A program made the translations under genes and the position numbers. Positions 1 through 9,122 of a stretch of DNA of 32,794 nucleotides are shown in pieces. The stretch's first letter is position 1; each line of letters starts with the position of its first letter. Under the pieces are notes generated by a model. That model was given only the letters and a program-made list of their open reading frames with translations, had not been told where the DNA came from and did no database searches. The DNA is from Treponema sp. (lineage in GTDB: Bacteria > Spirochaetota > Spirochaetia > Treponematales > Treponemataceae): NCBI GenBank assembly GCA_017392945.1, contig JAFOSK010000003.1, positions 1 to 32,794 on the forward strand, in the 5' to 3' direction.

Positions 1-353
1 AAATCCGGCTGAATTCCTTCTACTTCTCCAAAAGAAACAAGCAGGAACATCACAGAATTTTCTTCCATGTGATCAATATACTGGTTCAGTATATGGTAGT
101 CATAATTTGTAGCCTGCATGGAAAGATTAAAATTAAACGATTTGTATTCTGGATATTCTGAATAATCAAAATTATAGCCGTGGCTGGAACCCACATTTGC
201 AATCTGAATTCCATATGGAACCTTGCGGAATTTAGTCATTCCGTTGTCCGTAAAATTAAACTCAACATACGAATAAATCAAATTGAGGATTTCAAAAGGC
301 AGCAGCAGAACTAAAAAAAGCTTAACGATGAGTTTAACGGCACTTCTATTCAT
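1..353 (-). CDS. Partial SGNH/DltD-like exported protein (N-terminal 117 residues)
   Basis: Reading leftward from the ATG at 353 gives an open frame that runs off the left edge, so the C-terminus is missing. Residues 8-29 form one hydrophobic N-terminal membrane segment. Residues 55-59 read GSSHG within NVGSSHGYNFD, which resembles the Gly-x-Ser block of SGNH-like proteins such as DltD and the acetyltransferase-associated AlgX/AlgJ group. A periplasmic part anchored by its N-terminus, acting in O-acylation of a surface polymer, would fit the two acyltransferases transcribed divergently next door. There is no Shine-Dalgarno before the ATG, and a -10 box sits 8 nt upstream. The family call rests on a short motif only. 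Confidence 0.6.
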   Translation of the reverse strand, partial: MNRSAVKLIVKLFLVLLLPFEILNLIYSYVEFNFTDNGMTKFRKVPYGIQIANVGSSHGYNFDYSEYPEYKSFNFNLSMQATNYDYHILNQYIDHMEENSVMFLLVSFGEVEGIQPD

Positions 354-361
354 TTTAAACT

Positions 362-391
362 ATTATACCTAGTTTCAATTATAAAACTCAA
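362..391 (-). promoter_or_regulatory. Promoter for the leftmost gene, leaderless geometry
   Basis: On the minus strand TTGAGT (391-386) and TATAAT (367-362) are separated by 18 nt. Only 8 nt lie between the -10 box and the ATG at 353, so transcription should begin at or next to the start codon. Confidence 0.5.
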
Positions 392-414
392 GATGATGAT
401 TTGCAAATTTAACT

Positions 415-443
415 TTGCATAGAATTACATTTTCTTCTATAAT
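415..443 (+). promoter_or_regulatory. Sigma-70-type promoter of the acyltransferase pair
   Basis: TTGCAT (415-420) and TATAAT (438-443) are separated by exactly 17 nt. The predicted start near 450 leaves a very short leader holding a GAGG ribosome-binding site (450-453) before the ATG at 459. Confidence 0.6.
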
Positions 444-458
444 TGACCCGAGGATTTT

Positions 459-1556
459 ATGGAAACTAAAAGAAATTCAAATTTTGAACTTTTGCGCATA
501 CTTACAATGCTCTGCGTCGTCGCTTCCCACGGATGTGTATTCAGTTTTACCACTCCGGGATTTCTGGGAAAATTCTACAGTCTGTATTACGCTTTCGGAT
601 ACGCAGGATTGAATTCCTTTTTTATGATGAGCGGATATTTTATGGGAAACCGGCCTACCATAAGCAAAAAAAAGATACTTTCAATTTTCGTTCAGGTCAT
701 GTATTGCCAGTTTCTTGCCCTGGCAATATTCCTTGTGCTTAAAACAAGCGGTCTTTGTTCATATTCCGGCATTACGGTGATGCAGTACTTCGGTTTTATA
801 ATTGAATTCTACATGCTTCCAATTACAAGCGACATCTATTGGTATATTACTGCATACATAATTCTTCTTGCACTGCTTCCTGTAATCAACCCGTTTATAC
901 AAAAACTCAACCAGAAAGGTTTTATTATTCTTCTTCTGGTGGAAGGAATTTTGTGGTTCGGATTTTCAGAACTCCGCCACTACCGTTACGCACACGTTCA
1001 GAGGGCGGTTTTCTTCTATTCCTTGGGCGCATTCTTCAAAATATACGCAAATCAAAAAAGTACAAAGCGGCTTATAGCAAGCATATTGCTGTTCATCCCT
1101 GTATACCTTTGCTCCACTTATGCATTTATGGCATTCCATAATCTGCCGGAAAACGGTTCTGCATATATGGATATGGCCTTACACTTTATCTCTTACGCAA
1201 TTCTTTCACCTCTTACTTCAATCCTTATGTTTGAAGTATTCAAAAATCTTACTTTCAGTTGCCCTGCAATAAATCTGATTTCTGCAACAACATTCAGCAT
1301 ATACATACTGCACTGCCAGCCGTTCGTCGGCTATCCAAGAATGATATTCGCTCCGCAGGCTTCATTAGACATGGGAACTGCAAAATGCCTTATGTATTCT
1401 CTCGCAAACTGGATAAGCACATTTGCAGTTTGTTCAATGCTCGATCTTATAAGGCTAAAACTTCTAAATAATAAAATTAACTTTTTTACGGAAAAACTGT
1501 TATCTTTAATAGATTCCAAATTATATATTCATGAAAATTCAGAAAAAGCGGAATAA
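459..1556 (+). CDS. Membrane acyltransferase, acyltransferase-3 (OafA/WecH-like) family
   Basis: This 365-residue protein is almost entirely hydrophobic helices, about ten of them. Its N-terminus (residues 8-24, NFELLRILTMLCVVASH) is the usual acyltransferase-3 opening, with the conserved histidine at residue 24 near the outer end of helix 1. The family transfers acetyl or other short acyl groups across the inner membrane to sugars of surface polysaccharides or peptidoglycan. The start is supported by GAGG five bases upstream and a clear promoter. The next gene begins 2 nt after the stop codon, so the two acyltransferases are surely co-transcribed. The substrate cannot be read from the sequence. 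Confidence 0.85.
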   Translation: METKRNSNFELLRILTMLCVVASHGCVFSFTTPGFLGKFYSLYYAFGYAGLNSFFMMSGYFMGNRPTISKKKILSIFVQVMYCQFLALAIFLVLKTSGLCSYSGITVMQYFGFIIEFYMLPITSDIYWYITAYIILLALLPVINPFIQKLNQKGFIILLLVEGILWFGFSELRHYRYAHVQRAVFFYSLGAFFKIYANQKSTKRLIASILLFIPVYLCSTYAFMAFHNLPENGSAYMDMALHFISYAILSPLTSILMFEVFKNLTFSCPAINLISATTFSIYILHCQPFVGYPRMIFAPQASLDMGTAKCLMYSLANWISTFAVCSMLDLIRLKLLNNKINFFTEKLLSLIDSKLYIHENSEKAE

Positions 1557-1558
1557 AA

Positions 1559-2707
1559 ATGAGCGATATAGAAAAAACAATTAACAATGTAGATACGGCT
1601 GCTTACGAACCACAGAAAAAGCCTTTGATTCCGGAAAATATTTCTAAAAGAATTACATCACTACGTTATTTGCTTATAATGCTGGTTGTATTTGCACATA
1701 ACAACAAGACATATCTTTTTATGACTGATCCTGAAAATTTCAGCCTTGCGTCAAAAACTTTTTTTACGCACATACCACAGGTTCTGAACTATACGTTCTT
1801 TGGGCAGGCAGCGGTTCCGCTGTTCTTTATGTTCAGCTCGTACCTTCTTGCAAAAAAGAACGATCCTTACAGGCTTATGCTCAAAAAAAAGACTAAAGCA
1901 CTGCTTACTCCTTATCTGCTTTGGCCGGCAGTTACAATAGGTCTGTTCATTCTTGTAAAAGCTATTGCCATCCTTATCTTTCCAGACAAAGTGAACCATA
2001 CACTGCCATACATAAACGATTGGACTGTAGAAGATTGGATTTGCGCCTTCATCGGAAAATATCCCAAGCATTATGCAAACTCTCTTTTTGAACCATATAT
2101 TGGTCCGTTCTATTATTTACGCGACCTATTGATAATGAACCTTATTTCTCCAATCCTTATCTATCTGATCAGGAAATGCAGGATTTCATATTTTGTTCTG
2201 ATGTTCGGAATTTTCCTCTATGCACCAATGTTTTTAATCGGTTATTCAGGGCTTTTGTACTATTCTCTCGGGCTTTTCTTCGGACTGAATGACATCGACT
2301 TCTTTGAACTTGCGGACAAAGCAAAATGGAAGTTCCTTATTCCTTCAGTTTTAATCACATGGATAATCACAATAAACAGAACCGCAGCCCCCTCTACACT
2401 CCTTGTAATCGTTGCTTGTATTTTCATGCTGAAATTTTCCAAGTTGATTTCAGACAACCCAAAGATGTATAGCATTGCAAAGTATCTGGCATCATTTTCG
2501 TTCTTCCTGTACGCAATACATGAACCGAAATTCCTTAATTTCCTTGTAAAACTATGGTACAAATTCATTACGGTTCAGAACGGCATTACCGATACACTTG
2601 AATTCTTTATTGTTGGTGCTGCCACCTGCTGTATTGGAACTCTAATCGGAATTGCAATGAAAAAGATAATGCCAAAAGTATTCTACATGTTCAACGGTGG
2701 CCGTTAG
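1559..2707 (+). CDS. Second membrane acyltransferase, acyltransferase-3 family
   Basis: This 382-residue polytopic protein has a charged cytoplasmic N-terminus of about 30 residues. The family opening follows (residues 31-47, RITSLRYLLIMLVVFAH, conserved His47). It starts 2 nt after the preceding acyltransferase stop and is probably translationally coupled to it. The two proteins are clearly different in sequence, so they may act on different positions or sugars rather than being a recent duplication. Its last 4 bases overlap the convergent glycosyltransferase gene, leaving no room for a terminator between them. Confidence 0.85.
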   Translation: MSDIEKTINNVDTAAYEPQKKPLIPENISKRITSLRYLLIMLVVFAHNNKTYLFMTDPENFSLASKTFFTHIPQVLNYTFFGQAAVPLFFMFSSYLLAKKNDPYRLMLKKKTKALLTPYLLWPAVTIGLFILVKAIAILIFPDKVNHTLPYINDWTVEDWICAFIGKYPKHYANSLFEPYIGPFYYLRDLLIMNLISPILIYLIRKCRISYFVLMFGIFLYAPMFLIGYSGLLYYSLGLFFGLNDIDFFELADKAKWKFLIPSVLITWIITINRTAAPSTLLVIVACIFMLKFSKLISDNPKMYSIAKYLASFSFFLYAIHEPKFLNFLVKLWYKFITVQNGITDTLEFFIVGAATCCIGTLIGIAMKKIMPKVFYMFNGGR

Positions 2708-3822
2708 TCGTCCTGTTCAACAACTTTGCTCATCAGCGCGAATGAATTTTCCAGCGTAAAACGCTGAATAAATTCGTTCGCGTTTTTTGCAATCTGAATA
2801 CGTTTTTCGTTATTGTTTATAAGCTCAAGAATATTTTTGCTTAGCGCTTGAACATCGTAAACCGGGCTTACAAGAGCAGTTTTTCCATCAATTGCATAAT
2901 CCCTGAAACCTCCAATATCCGTACATACGAGCGCACAGCCGCATTGCATACTTTCTGCCGGCGGAAGAGCCCAGCCTTCTTTATTGGAAGCAGCAACAAA
3001 AAGCGCGGCATTATTATACAAATCAAGATGAAGCGAATGTTCAGGTGTTCTGTAATAATCAAACCATGCCGGCAAATTTTCTGGCTTTTCTGGGTTTCCA
3101 AACATACTTACATGCAGTTCTGGCACCTGCTCCTTTACGAGCTTTAATGCATCAATTGAATCCTGACAGCGCTTCCGTTCATCTTTGTGGTAAAGCATAA
3201 CAACTTCTGCAGGTTTGCGGCTTTCTATCGGATTCTTTAGATAGAAGTAAGAAAAATCCAATCCGTTTGGAACAATAACAGCATTGCCGCCGGCACTTTC
3301 TACTTTTTCCTTAAGCCATTGGGCTATTACGATATTCTTAAATCCAAGCGCATAAGATTTCATTATAAGTTCGTCAGTATTTTCGTGCCAGAGCTCATAA
3401 TCCTGAATAAGATAATACTTGTTTTTAAGAGCGACACTTTTAATGTCTGCAAGTGGAATTGCAGTTTCAACCGCAGTAGCCATGACCTTTGCATTCTGAT
3501 TGAGAAACTTAAATGCACTCTTGTTAAATCTAAAAACAAAATGTTTTTTAACACATCCGGAAAAATTGTACCATTCACCGGCCTTATACTGGTTACGCAA
3601 AAGCCTGTAATAAAATCCCAATAAAGTCTTAATCTTAAACGCTAGAGAACCTTCGCGCTTCCAGAAATCATATCGCACATGGGAATACACAAGATGAACG
3701 TCATACCCCGCCGAAACAAAATAGTCCGCATACTGGTAGGCAATCTTAAACCCTCCGATCGGATAAGAATCTTTTATAGGAAACAAAAAACAAATCTGTC
3801 TAGTTTTGGCGTTAACCTTCAC
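2704..3822 (-). CDS. Glycosyltransferase family 4 (GT-B fold)
   Basis: The C-terminal half carries the GT4 donor-site features: PNGLDFSYF, a stretch of alternating strands and helices, and the E-x7-E motif EGWALPPAE followed by SMQCGCALVCTDIGGFRD. The N-terminal domain starts like many GT4 enzymes (RQICFLFPIKDSYPIGG). I prefer the GTG start at 3822 because GGGG lies six bases upstream and the protein then begins just before the first beta strand (372 residues). An ATG at 3897 is the alternative; still longer versions would overlap the ABC ATPase gene. It lies 115 nt after that gene on the same strand, but by function it belongs with the acyltransferases. Acceptor unknown. Confidence 0.8.
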   Translation of the reverse strand: MKVNAKTRQICFLFPIKDSYPIGGFKIAYQYADYFVSAGYDVHLVYSHVRYDFWKREGSLAFKIKTLLGFYYRLLRNQYKAGEWYNFSGCVKKHFVFRFNKSAFKFLNQNAKVMATAVETAIPLADIKSVALKNKYYLIQDYELWHENTDELIMKSYALGFKNIVIAQWLKEKVESAGGNAVIVPNGLDFSYFYLKNPIESRKPAEVVMLYHKDERKRCQDSIDALKLVKEQVPELHVSMFGNPEKPENLPAWFDYYRTPEHSLHLDLYNNAALFVAASNKEGWALPPAESMQCGCALVCTDIGGFRDYAIDGKTALVSPVYDVQALSKNILELINNNEKRIQIAKNANEFIQRFTLENSFALMSKVVEQDD

Positions 3823-3937
3823 AAAAAACCCCGCAAAATAATTTTTATTGGTCTTTTTTAAGCCTGTCGACTCATAAGACACGAAGTAAACCTGCATATT
3901 ATGGTTTAGACAGGCCCAAGCACCATAATGAAAAATA

Positions 3938-4687
3938 CTATTTTCGTTTTTCAAATTCGAAATTCTGTAAGAATTTTCTGGCCCGGTCACTCTTTGGATT
4001 TGTCCAAAATTCGTCCGGCGTATTGATTTCTACAATCTCACCGTCATCCATAAAGACAATTTTGTCTGCAACCGCGCGAGCAAACTGCATCTGGTGAGTT
4101 ACAATCAGCATTGTTTTACCATCATTTGCAAGGCCCATCATTACATCAAGAACTTCACGAACCATCTCAGGGTCAAGTGCAGCTGTAACTTCGTCAAAAA
4201 GCATCACTTCCGGGTGCAGACAGAGGGCGCGCACGATTGCAACACGCTGTTTCTGACCACCGGAAAGCTGGCGCGGATAGGCATTTTTTTTATCAGAAAG
4301 CCCAACCCGTTCAAGCCACATTTCTGCTTCTTTTTCAACTTCCGGCATATCAAGGTTAAGCTCGTGCGCATGTTTTGGTCCAAGCAGAAGATTTTTCATC
4401 ACAGTAAGATGAGGAAAAAGATCGTAACTCTGGAATACCATTCCAATCTTCTGGCGGATAAGATGCATATCCTTTGTTCTGTTAGAAATAAGTTCTCCAT
4501 CCAAAAAAATTTCACCGGACTGAATTTTTTCAAGCCCGTTTACGCATCGTAGCAAAGTTGACTTTCCGCAGCCAGAAGGGCCAAGAATTACAATGACCTC
4601 GCCTTTTTCAACATTCAGCGAAACATCTTTTAAGATCACATGTTCATCAAAGGATTTCTTTATATTCTTTATCTCAAGCAATGCCAT
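3938..4687 (-). CDS. Polar amino-acid ABC transporter ATP-binding protein (GlnQ/HisP type)
   Basis: This 249-residue protein is the usual family length and every nucleotide-binding motif is intact. These are Walker A GPSGCGKST (36-44), Q-loop Gln86, signature LSGGQKQR (141-148), Walker B VMLFDE (161-166) with catalytic Glu166, and the switch His198. It energises uptake through the two permeases encoded just upstream. GGAGAT precedes the ATG at a suitable distance. The gene sits 47 nt after the second permease, as the third gene of the operon. No binding-protein gene is present here; a CjaA-type binding protein at 22525-23352 is a plausible partner. Confidence 0.92.
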   Translation of the reverse strand: MALLEIKNIKKSFDEHVILKDVSLNVEKGEVIVILGPSGCGKSTLLRCVNGLEKIQSGEIFLDGELISNRTKDMHLIRQKIGMVFQSYDLFPHLTVMKNLLLGPKHAHELNLDMPEVEKEAEMWLERVGLSDKKNAYPRQLSGGQKQRVAIVRALCLHPEVMLFDEVTAALDPEMVREVLDVMMGLANDGKTMLIVTHQMQFARAVADKIVFMDDGEIVEINTPDEFWTNPKSDRARKFLQNFEFEKRK

Positions 4688-4734
4688 TTCTATATCTCCA
4701 AAAAATCAGTAATAAAATTCCGATACCGACAAAT

Positions 4735-5433
4735 CTATTTCTGCTTCTTTTCTATAAAGCGCGCGCCAAGACTTAAAATCCAGCACACTAAAAAATACAT
4801 CATAAAAACAACAAAATAAACCGCAATGGCCGCCGTCGGAACCGTAAGCCGGTTAGCCTCAACAATCTGCTGACCGATCTTAACAACTTCAATTACGCCA
4901 ACAAACACAACAAGGGAAGTTGTCTTTATCATGCGCGTTATAAGATTCATGCAAAGAGGAACAAGCGATTGTATCGTCTGTGGAATAACAATATAGAAGA
5001 ATATCTGCCGTTCCGTAAGACCAATCGCCCGGCCACTCTCATACTGATGCAGCGGTACACTTTCCAATGCACCCCTCACCAAATCTCCCATTTCAGCGGT
5101 CCCCCACAAAGTAAACACAAGAATAGAAGCCGCTTCTCCGCTAAGAGAAATTCCAAATGCTCTTGTAATACCATAATACGCAACAAACAGAAGGACAAGC
5201 TGCGGCATAATACGCATAAATTCAAGGTAAATTCGGCATGAAATCTTTATGATACGATTTTTAAATGTCATTACAATTCCTAGTCCGAAGCCAAAAACAA
5301 CAGAAAGCATTACAGAAACAAGCGCAATCCATACAGTAACCCAGAGCCCGCCAAGAAGACGGATAAAATTAGTTCCCATAAATAGAACGCCGAATGCGCG
5401 CACAATAGAATCAAGCATGTCCGAACTGAGCAT
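4735..5433 (-). CDS. Amino-acid ABC transporter permease (HisM/GlnP type), second subunit
   Basis: This is an inner-membrane permease of about 232 residues with five or six hydrophobic helices. The cytoplasmic coupling loop (EAA loop) contains ESGRAIGLTERQIFFYIVIPQ. The frame is open to 5454, but AAAGGAG lies at the right distance from the ATG at 5433, so I take that start; it still overlaps the upstream permease by 23 nt. With the other permease it would form the heterodimeric channel. The C-terminal end, LGARFIEKKQK, is typical of the family. Confidence 0.9.
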   Translation of the reverse strand: MLSSDMLDSIVRAFGVLFMGTNFIRLLGGLWVTVWIALVSVMLSVVFGFGLGIVMTFKNRIIKISCRIYLEFMRIMPQLVLLFVAYYGITRAFGISLSGEAASILVFTLWGTAEMGDLVRGALESVPLHQYESGRAIGLTERQIFFYIVIPQTIQSLVPLCMNLITRMIKTTSLVVFVGVIEVVKIGQQIVEANRLTVPTAAIAVYFVVFMMYFLVCWILSLGARFIEKKQK

Positions 5434-6133
5434 AGCGCAATCTCCTTTCTGCAAATGAAGCTAAAAGCGAAACTGGAAGAAGCAGTATAAAATATGAAAT
5501 GCAAAGAAGTGTCAGCGCTTCATCAGTCTTATAGTAGAGACCAATAAGATCTTTTGCCACATACATAAGATCTGCAAGAGCTACCGCACTGAATACAGAA
5601 GTCTCTTTTATCAGGAACATAATGTTAGCGCACAGTCCTGGCACAGAAACCGAAAAGGCCTGCGGCAAAATGACGTACTGCACAACCTGCCGCCTTGTAA
5701 GCCCGATACACTGGGCACTTTCTATCTGAATTCTAGAAACACTTTCCAGCGCACTGCGGAAAGTTTCTCCCATATAGCTTCCTCCTAAGAACGTAAGTCC
5801 GATTACAGCACACTGAACCGAAGAAAGCTTTATTCCCATACGCGGAAAAGCAAAATATAAAAAGAACAATTGAATCAAGAGCGGAGTATTTCTTGAGATT
5901 TCAATATAAATACCAACGATTTTTCTTAAAACAGGGACTTTTGCATATTTTACAAGAGCACAAAATAATCCAACAACGACAGAAAAAAGCACACCGATGC
6001 ACGAAAGCCGTAATGTAAGCCCAGCAGCCGTAACATACATCGGAATGACCTTTTGTATAAAAGCAGTATCCATAAGCCATATAACTTTAAAAGTTTTAAT
6101 TAGCTTAGTCAATGAGAGTAAATCACTAACCAT
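5411..6133 (-). CDS. Amino-acid ABC transporter permease (HisQ/GlnP type), first subunit
   Basis: This permease of about 240 residues has family-typical helices and an EAA coupling loop reading ESAQCIGLTRRQVVQYVILPQ. It carries an N-terminal extension of some 30 residues before the first helix block. Two starts three codons apart (6142 and 6133) are possible and neither has a strong Shine-Dalgarno; I use the inner one. It is the first gene of the operon permease, permease, ATPase. The upstream region (6134-6357) is AT-rich with no confident promoter. Confidence 0.9.
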   Translation of the reverse strand: MVSDLLSLTKLIKTFKVIWLMDTAFIQKVIPMYVTAAGLTLRLSCIGVLFSVVVGLFCALVKYAKVPVLRKIVGIYIEISRNTPLLIQLFFLYFAFPRMGIKLSSVQCAVIGLTFLGGSYMGETFRSALESVSRIQIESAQCIGLTRRQVVQYVILPQAFSVSVPGLCANIMFLIKETSVFSAVALADLMYVAKDLIGLYYKTDEALTLLCISYFILLLPVSLLASFAERRLRYAQFGHA

Positions 6134-6357
6134 GGAAATCAATTTTTAAATAATTTACCTGACAAAAAAAATAATTGCCCGTTGAAAAAAAATTCAATGT
6201 CGCATGCTAGTGTGCTCCACGCATTTGTACCTTGAAACTATACAGTTTTCCGCTACAGAGGCAAAACAAATGAATGTTTTTTGAAATCCCTTTCCCTACT
6301 TCCCGTTATTTTTTATATGTATAATCTCAGAATTATTTCCAAAAATCACTAACCAGA

Positions 6358-7167
6358 CTACTCTGGGAAGTTCACAGAAATTGTAAGCGAACCCGTAGGA
6401 TCAACTGTAGTCTGCTGCGAACCAGACGAAGCCTGTACCGGACTAGGAGAAACAGGTACTGCCGGTGCAGAACTTGAAACAGAACCAGAAGAAGCAGAAA
6501 CACCTTCTTTAAATGATTCCTTGACCGTTCCAAGCCCGACACCAGAAGAAGCATTGCTTGCATTACTAAGTGAAGAATTAATAGAACCTGCTGCAGAAAC
6601 ATCAACAGCCTGATCCTTAGATACCATAATTCCATTCTTAGATGAATCAGAAGATTCACCTTTATTATTTGTACCCGAAGCAGTATTAGGAATTACATCC
6701 ATTGTACCGCGAAGCGTTTTGAATGAACAAGAGCGGAACGTATTTTTTACAAGAATTATAGTACCACGAACAGAAGCGGTTGCAACCGGTGAACGAACAG
6801 TAAATCCAACCTTTCGGTTATTATTCTTATTTACATCAGAAACAACAGAGCCTGTGGCAACATATAAACTAGTATTATCTTTGTCTTCCTGAGCTGTAAG
6901 CATCTCAACAGACATTCGTGTTAATGGCGAAACCTTTACAGTAGACCCTTCAATCTTTAGAACAAGTTCGCTTCTAAAACCAGTTTGAACGACATCTCCT
7001 TTCAAAAGAAAATCACCTGCCTTTACGGGAGTCCACTGACTGCCTTTCATGCAGTCAACTTTCCCAGTAACAGAAAGAACTTCTGCCTTAAAATCGTCTG
7101 CAAATACATTTGCACAAAGCAATAACGCAAAAAAAACAGCAACAATAGAAACTTTTGCACCCTTCAT
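6358..7167 (-). CDS. Exported FecR-domain protein
   Basis: A cleavable signal peptide ends near residue 23 (ANVFA/DD). Residues about 30-140 match the FecR domain pattern: a GD-[VI]-x-T-G strand (LKGDVVQTGFRSELVLKI), a P-x-T turn, GSVVSDV, and the closing FTVRSPVATASVRGT. The remaining third is a Ser/Gly/Pro-rich low-complexity tail. In the classical FecIR system FecR relays an outer-membrane signal to a sigma factor. This version has no membrane-spanning anti-sigma part, so it is more likely a periplasmic or surface-linked FecR-domain protein. TAGGAGAA precedes the ATG. It is the last gene of a leftward three-gene operon divergent from the CHASE2 cyclase. Confidence 0.8.
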   Translation of the reverse strand: MKGAKVSIVAVFFALLLCANVFADDFKAEVLSVTGKVDCMKGSQWTPVKAGDFLLKGDVVQTGFRSELVLKIEGSTVKVSPLTRMSVEMLTAQEDKDNTSLYVATGSVVSDVNKNNNRKVGFTVRSPVATASVRGTIILVKNTFRSCSFKTLRGTMDVIPNTASGTNNKGESSDSSKNGIMVSKDQAVDVSAAGSINSSLSNASNASSGVGLGTVKESFKEGVSASSGSVSSSAPAVPVSPSPVQASSGSQQTTVDPTGSLTISVNFPE

Positions 7168-7185
7168 AAAACTTCTCCTATATGA

Positions 7186-8574
7186 TTAGAATGAAAGAGC
7201 CGCGCTCAAAGTAAACGCAGTCTTATCCATATCATCACAACCATCTTTTGCAAGATATTGAGTTACATTTGCACCAAGCAAAAAATCACTTGCAACCTGC
7301 CATTTAAGAGCAAGAATATACTGCATTCCAGAATATGCAAAACTATCACGCTCATCGCTATCCGTAGAAGTAATTACACAGTCACAGCCACCCAGGAACA
7401 AAAGAACTGGCACAGGTTTAATAGTCGCAGACATACCGAACTTAACTAACCCAGAATACTGAAGATCCTGAAGCGCATAAGTCGCAGACATCTGCGAAAC
7501 CCCATGAAAACATTCGAATCCGCTCTGTGAGCATGAAGCGTATACCGCATTAAAACCGAGGGAAGCAGCATGAAAATTTGAATAGTACATGATTCCCAGC
7601 TTAGAAAGATTTGAAATCTCCGTTCCGCTACCATCATACTGAGTAAATCCCAAAGTTGAGTTTATACCATAATATAAAGACCCCTTAATCGGACCGTCAC
7701 AAGAAAGAGTTGCATACATTCGATTAAACGAAGATTTCTCAACACGGAATGCACCAAGGAACTGCGCGCCTAAATTCTGACCGGCAAACAGATTTGAAAA
7801 AACAACAGCCGCAGAACCCACTACATATTTTTCTACAGGATCATAAAGTCTGTCAGTATCAGGAATAAAAGCATCCGACGTAACAGAAAGCTTATTAGCA
7901 ATCATTATGTTCTGAGCATCAAGCATTCCCGAAGTATTGAGCAGTTTCAATTTTTCTCCATACGGAGCAGCAGAAGCAGCAACCGCATTCAAAACAGTCA
8001 GTGTCTTCTGGTTAATCAGATTAAGATTCTTAAGCTGATTGATTTTTATACGGTTCTTAGTCATTGCAAGAGTTGAATAATCGCCAGAACTTATCATCTT
8101 TACGTTATGAAAATTCAAAAGCCCGGTATAAGAGCCATACAATGAAACCTGAAGCGAAGGAGATTTATAAGAAAGTTCAAGTCCGTCAGCAAGCTGAGAG
8201 AAAATTGTTCCGCTTAAATCAGCATATCTGAAACGTCCGGCATTAAGATCAAAAGAACCTGCACCGGCTTTTTTTGCAAGTGCAAGTTTAAACAGATCAA
8301 AATCAAGAGCATTTGTAGGAGAATCTGTATCAAAATCACGCTCAAAATTGTATACCGCTTCCGCAATAAAATAATTCTGTCCGTTTTCAGAAAACGGTGC
8401 CCTTACCCACAATGATGCGGAATTTTTCTGATCCAGACGGAATTTATCGTCAGAACAGGTTTTTATAACAGAATCATTAGTCAGCAATCCACCAAAATCA
8501 AATGCACTGACAGAAGCCATAGCAATAAGAAAAACTGAACAAACAGCGAGATGAATTTTTTTTGATCGCATCAT
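7186..8574 (-). CDS. Predicted outer-membrane beta-barrel protein, unknown family
   Basis: I do not recognise the family. The 462-residue product has a signal peptide (cleavage near residue 24, SVSA/FDFG). Alternating polar and hydrophobic strands run through most of its length, and it ends in FTLSAALSF, with the terminal phenylalanine typical of outer-membrane barrels. The opening part (FNF-type strands, NAGRFRYADLSGT) resembles porin-like spirochaete proteins. A helical, Asn/Lys-rich stretch near residues 160-215 interrupts the barrel pattern and could be an extracellular or plug-like insertion. The start codon overlaps the stop of the upstream gene by 4 nt, so translation is coupled. Confidence 0.65.
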   Translation of the reverse strand: MMRSKKIHLAVCSVFLIAMASVSAFDFGGLLTNDSVIKTCSDDKFRLDQKNSASLWVRAPFSENGQNYFIAEAVYNFERDFDTDSPTNALDFDLFKLALAKKAGAGSFDLNAGRFRYADLSGTIFSQLADGLELSYKSPSLQVSLYGSYTGLLNFHNVKMISSGDYSTLAMTKNRIKINQLKNLNLINQKTLTVLNAVAASAAPYGEKLKLLNTSGMLDAQNIMIANKLSVTSDAFIPDTDRLYDPVEKYVVGSAAVVFSNLFAGQNLGAQFLGAFRVEKSSFNRMYATLSCDGPIKGSLYYGINSTLGFTQYDGSGTEISNLSKLGIMYYSNFHAASLGFNAVYASCSQSGFECFHGVSQMSATYALQDLQYSGLVKFGMSATIKPVPVLLFLGGCDCVITSTDSDERDSFAYSGMQYILALKWQVASDFLLGANVTQYLAKDGCDDMDKTAFTLSAALSF

Positions 8575-9023
8575 TTTCTACCTGCCTTTGCATCTTCACA
8601 ACAGTTAATAAGAGCAATAAGATCTGTTCCATTAATTTTCATATCAGGATCTGAATTATTTGGAAGAACCGTTCTTGCCTTAAGTTCACGGAATGCATAG
8701 CGGCTGTTATGGAATATATTATAGAGCAGACCGCCTCTTAGCCCGACTGCACTCATGCAAAGCAAAGAAGCCTTTGCAAGAGTAACAGGTTGTTCAAAAT
8801 TTTCACCTGAAGAAAAAAACTTTTCTTCAGCAAGGGCATTAAATGCCTCCTCGTAAGACGCCTCTTCTTGAACAAGATTCATATAAGTTGCAACAAGATA
8901 AGATGCCTGCCCTTTACTCAGAACTTTAGTTTCCAATAACTCTGAAACTTTCTGCGAGCTTTGGGCATTTGCATAAAGCGCAGCAAAAAGAAAAATCAAC
9001 GCTGAAAATAATTTCTTCTTCAT
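8571..9023 (-). CDS. Small exported protein of unknown function, first gene of the FecR/barrel operon
   Basis: The 150-residue protein has a clear signal peptide (ALYANA/QSS). The mature part is helical and Ala/Glu-rich, contains three cysteines (CMS and CCED), and ends in a short basic tail. I do not recognise a domain. GAGGG precedes the ATG by six bases. Its stop codon overlaps the start of the barrel gene, so its product is probably made in step with the barrel and could be a periplasmic partner or chaperone for it; that role is inference from position only. Confidence 0.7.
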   Translation of the reverse strand: MKKKLFSALIFLFAALYANAQSSQKVSELLETKVLSKGQASYLVATYMNLVQEEASYEEAFNALAEEKFFSSGENFEQPVTLAKASLLCMSAVGLRGGLLYNIFHNSRYAFRELKARTVLPNNSDPDMKINGTDLIALINCCEDAKAGRK

Positions 9024-9109
9024 TTAAACCCTCATTTTTAGATTTGTAAAAGCCTGAACAAAAGTAAAATTATTTGAACAGAACCCTTATATTTTATCAT
9101 AATGAATGT

Positions 9110-9115
9110 TATAAT
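9110..9115 (+). promoter_or_regulatory. -10 box for the CHASE2 cyclase
   Basis: A perfect TATAAT lies 7 nt before the ATG at 9123, pointing to a leaderless transcript. The -35 region is poor. An upstream in-frame ATG at 9102 would place this -10 box inside the coding region. Confidence 0.35.
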
Positions 9116-9122
9116 TTTAGTC

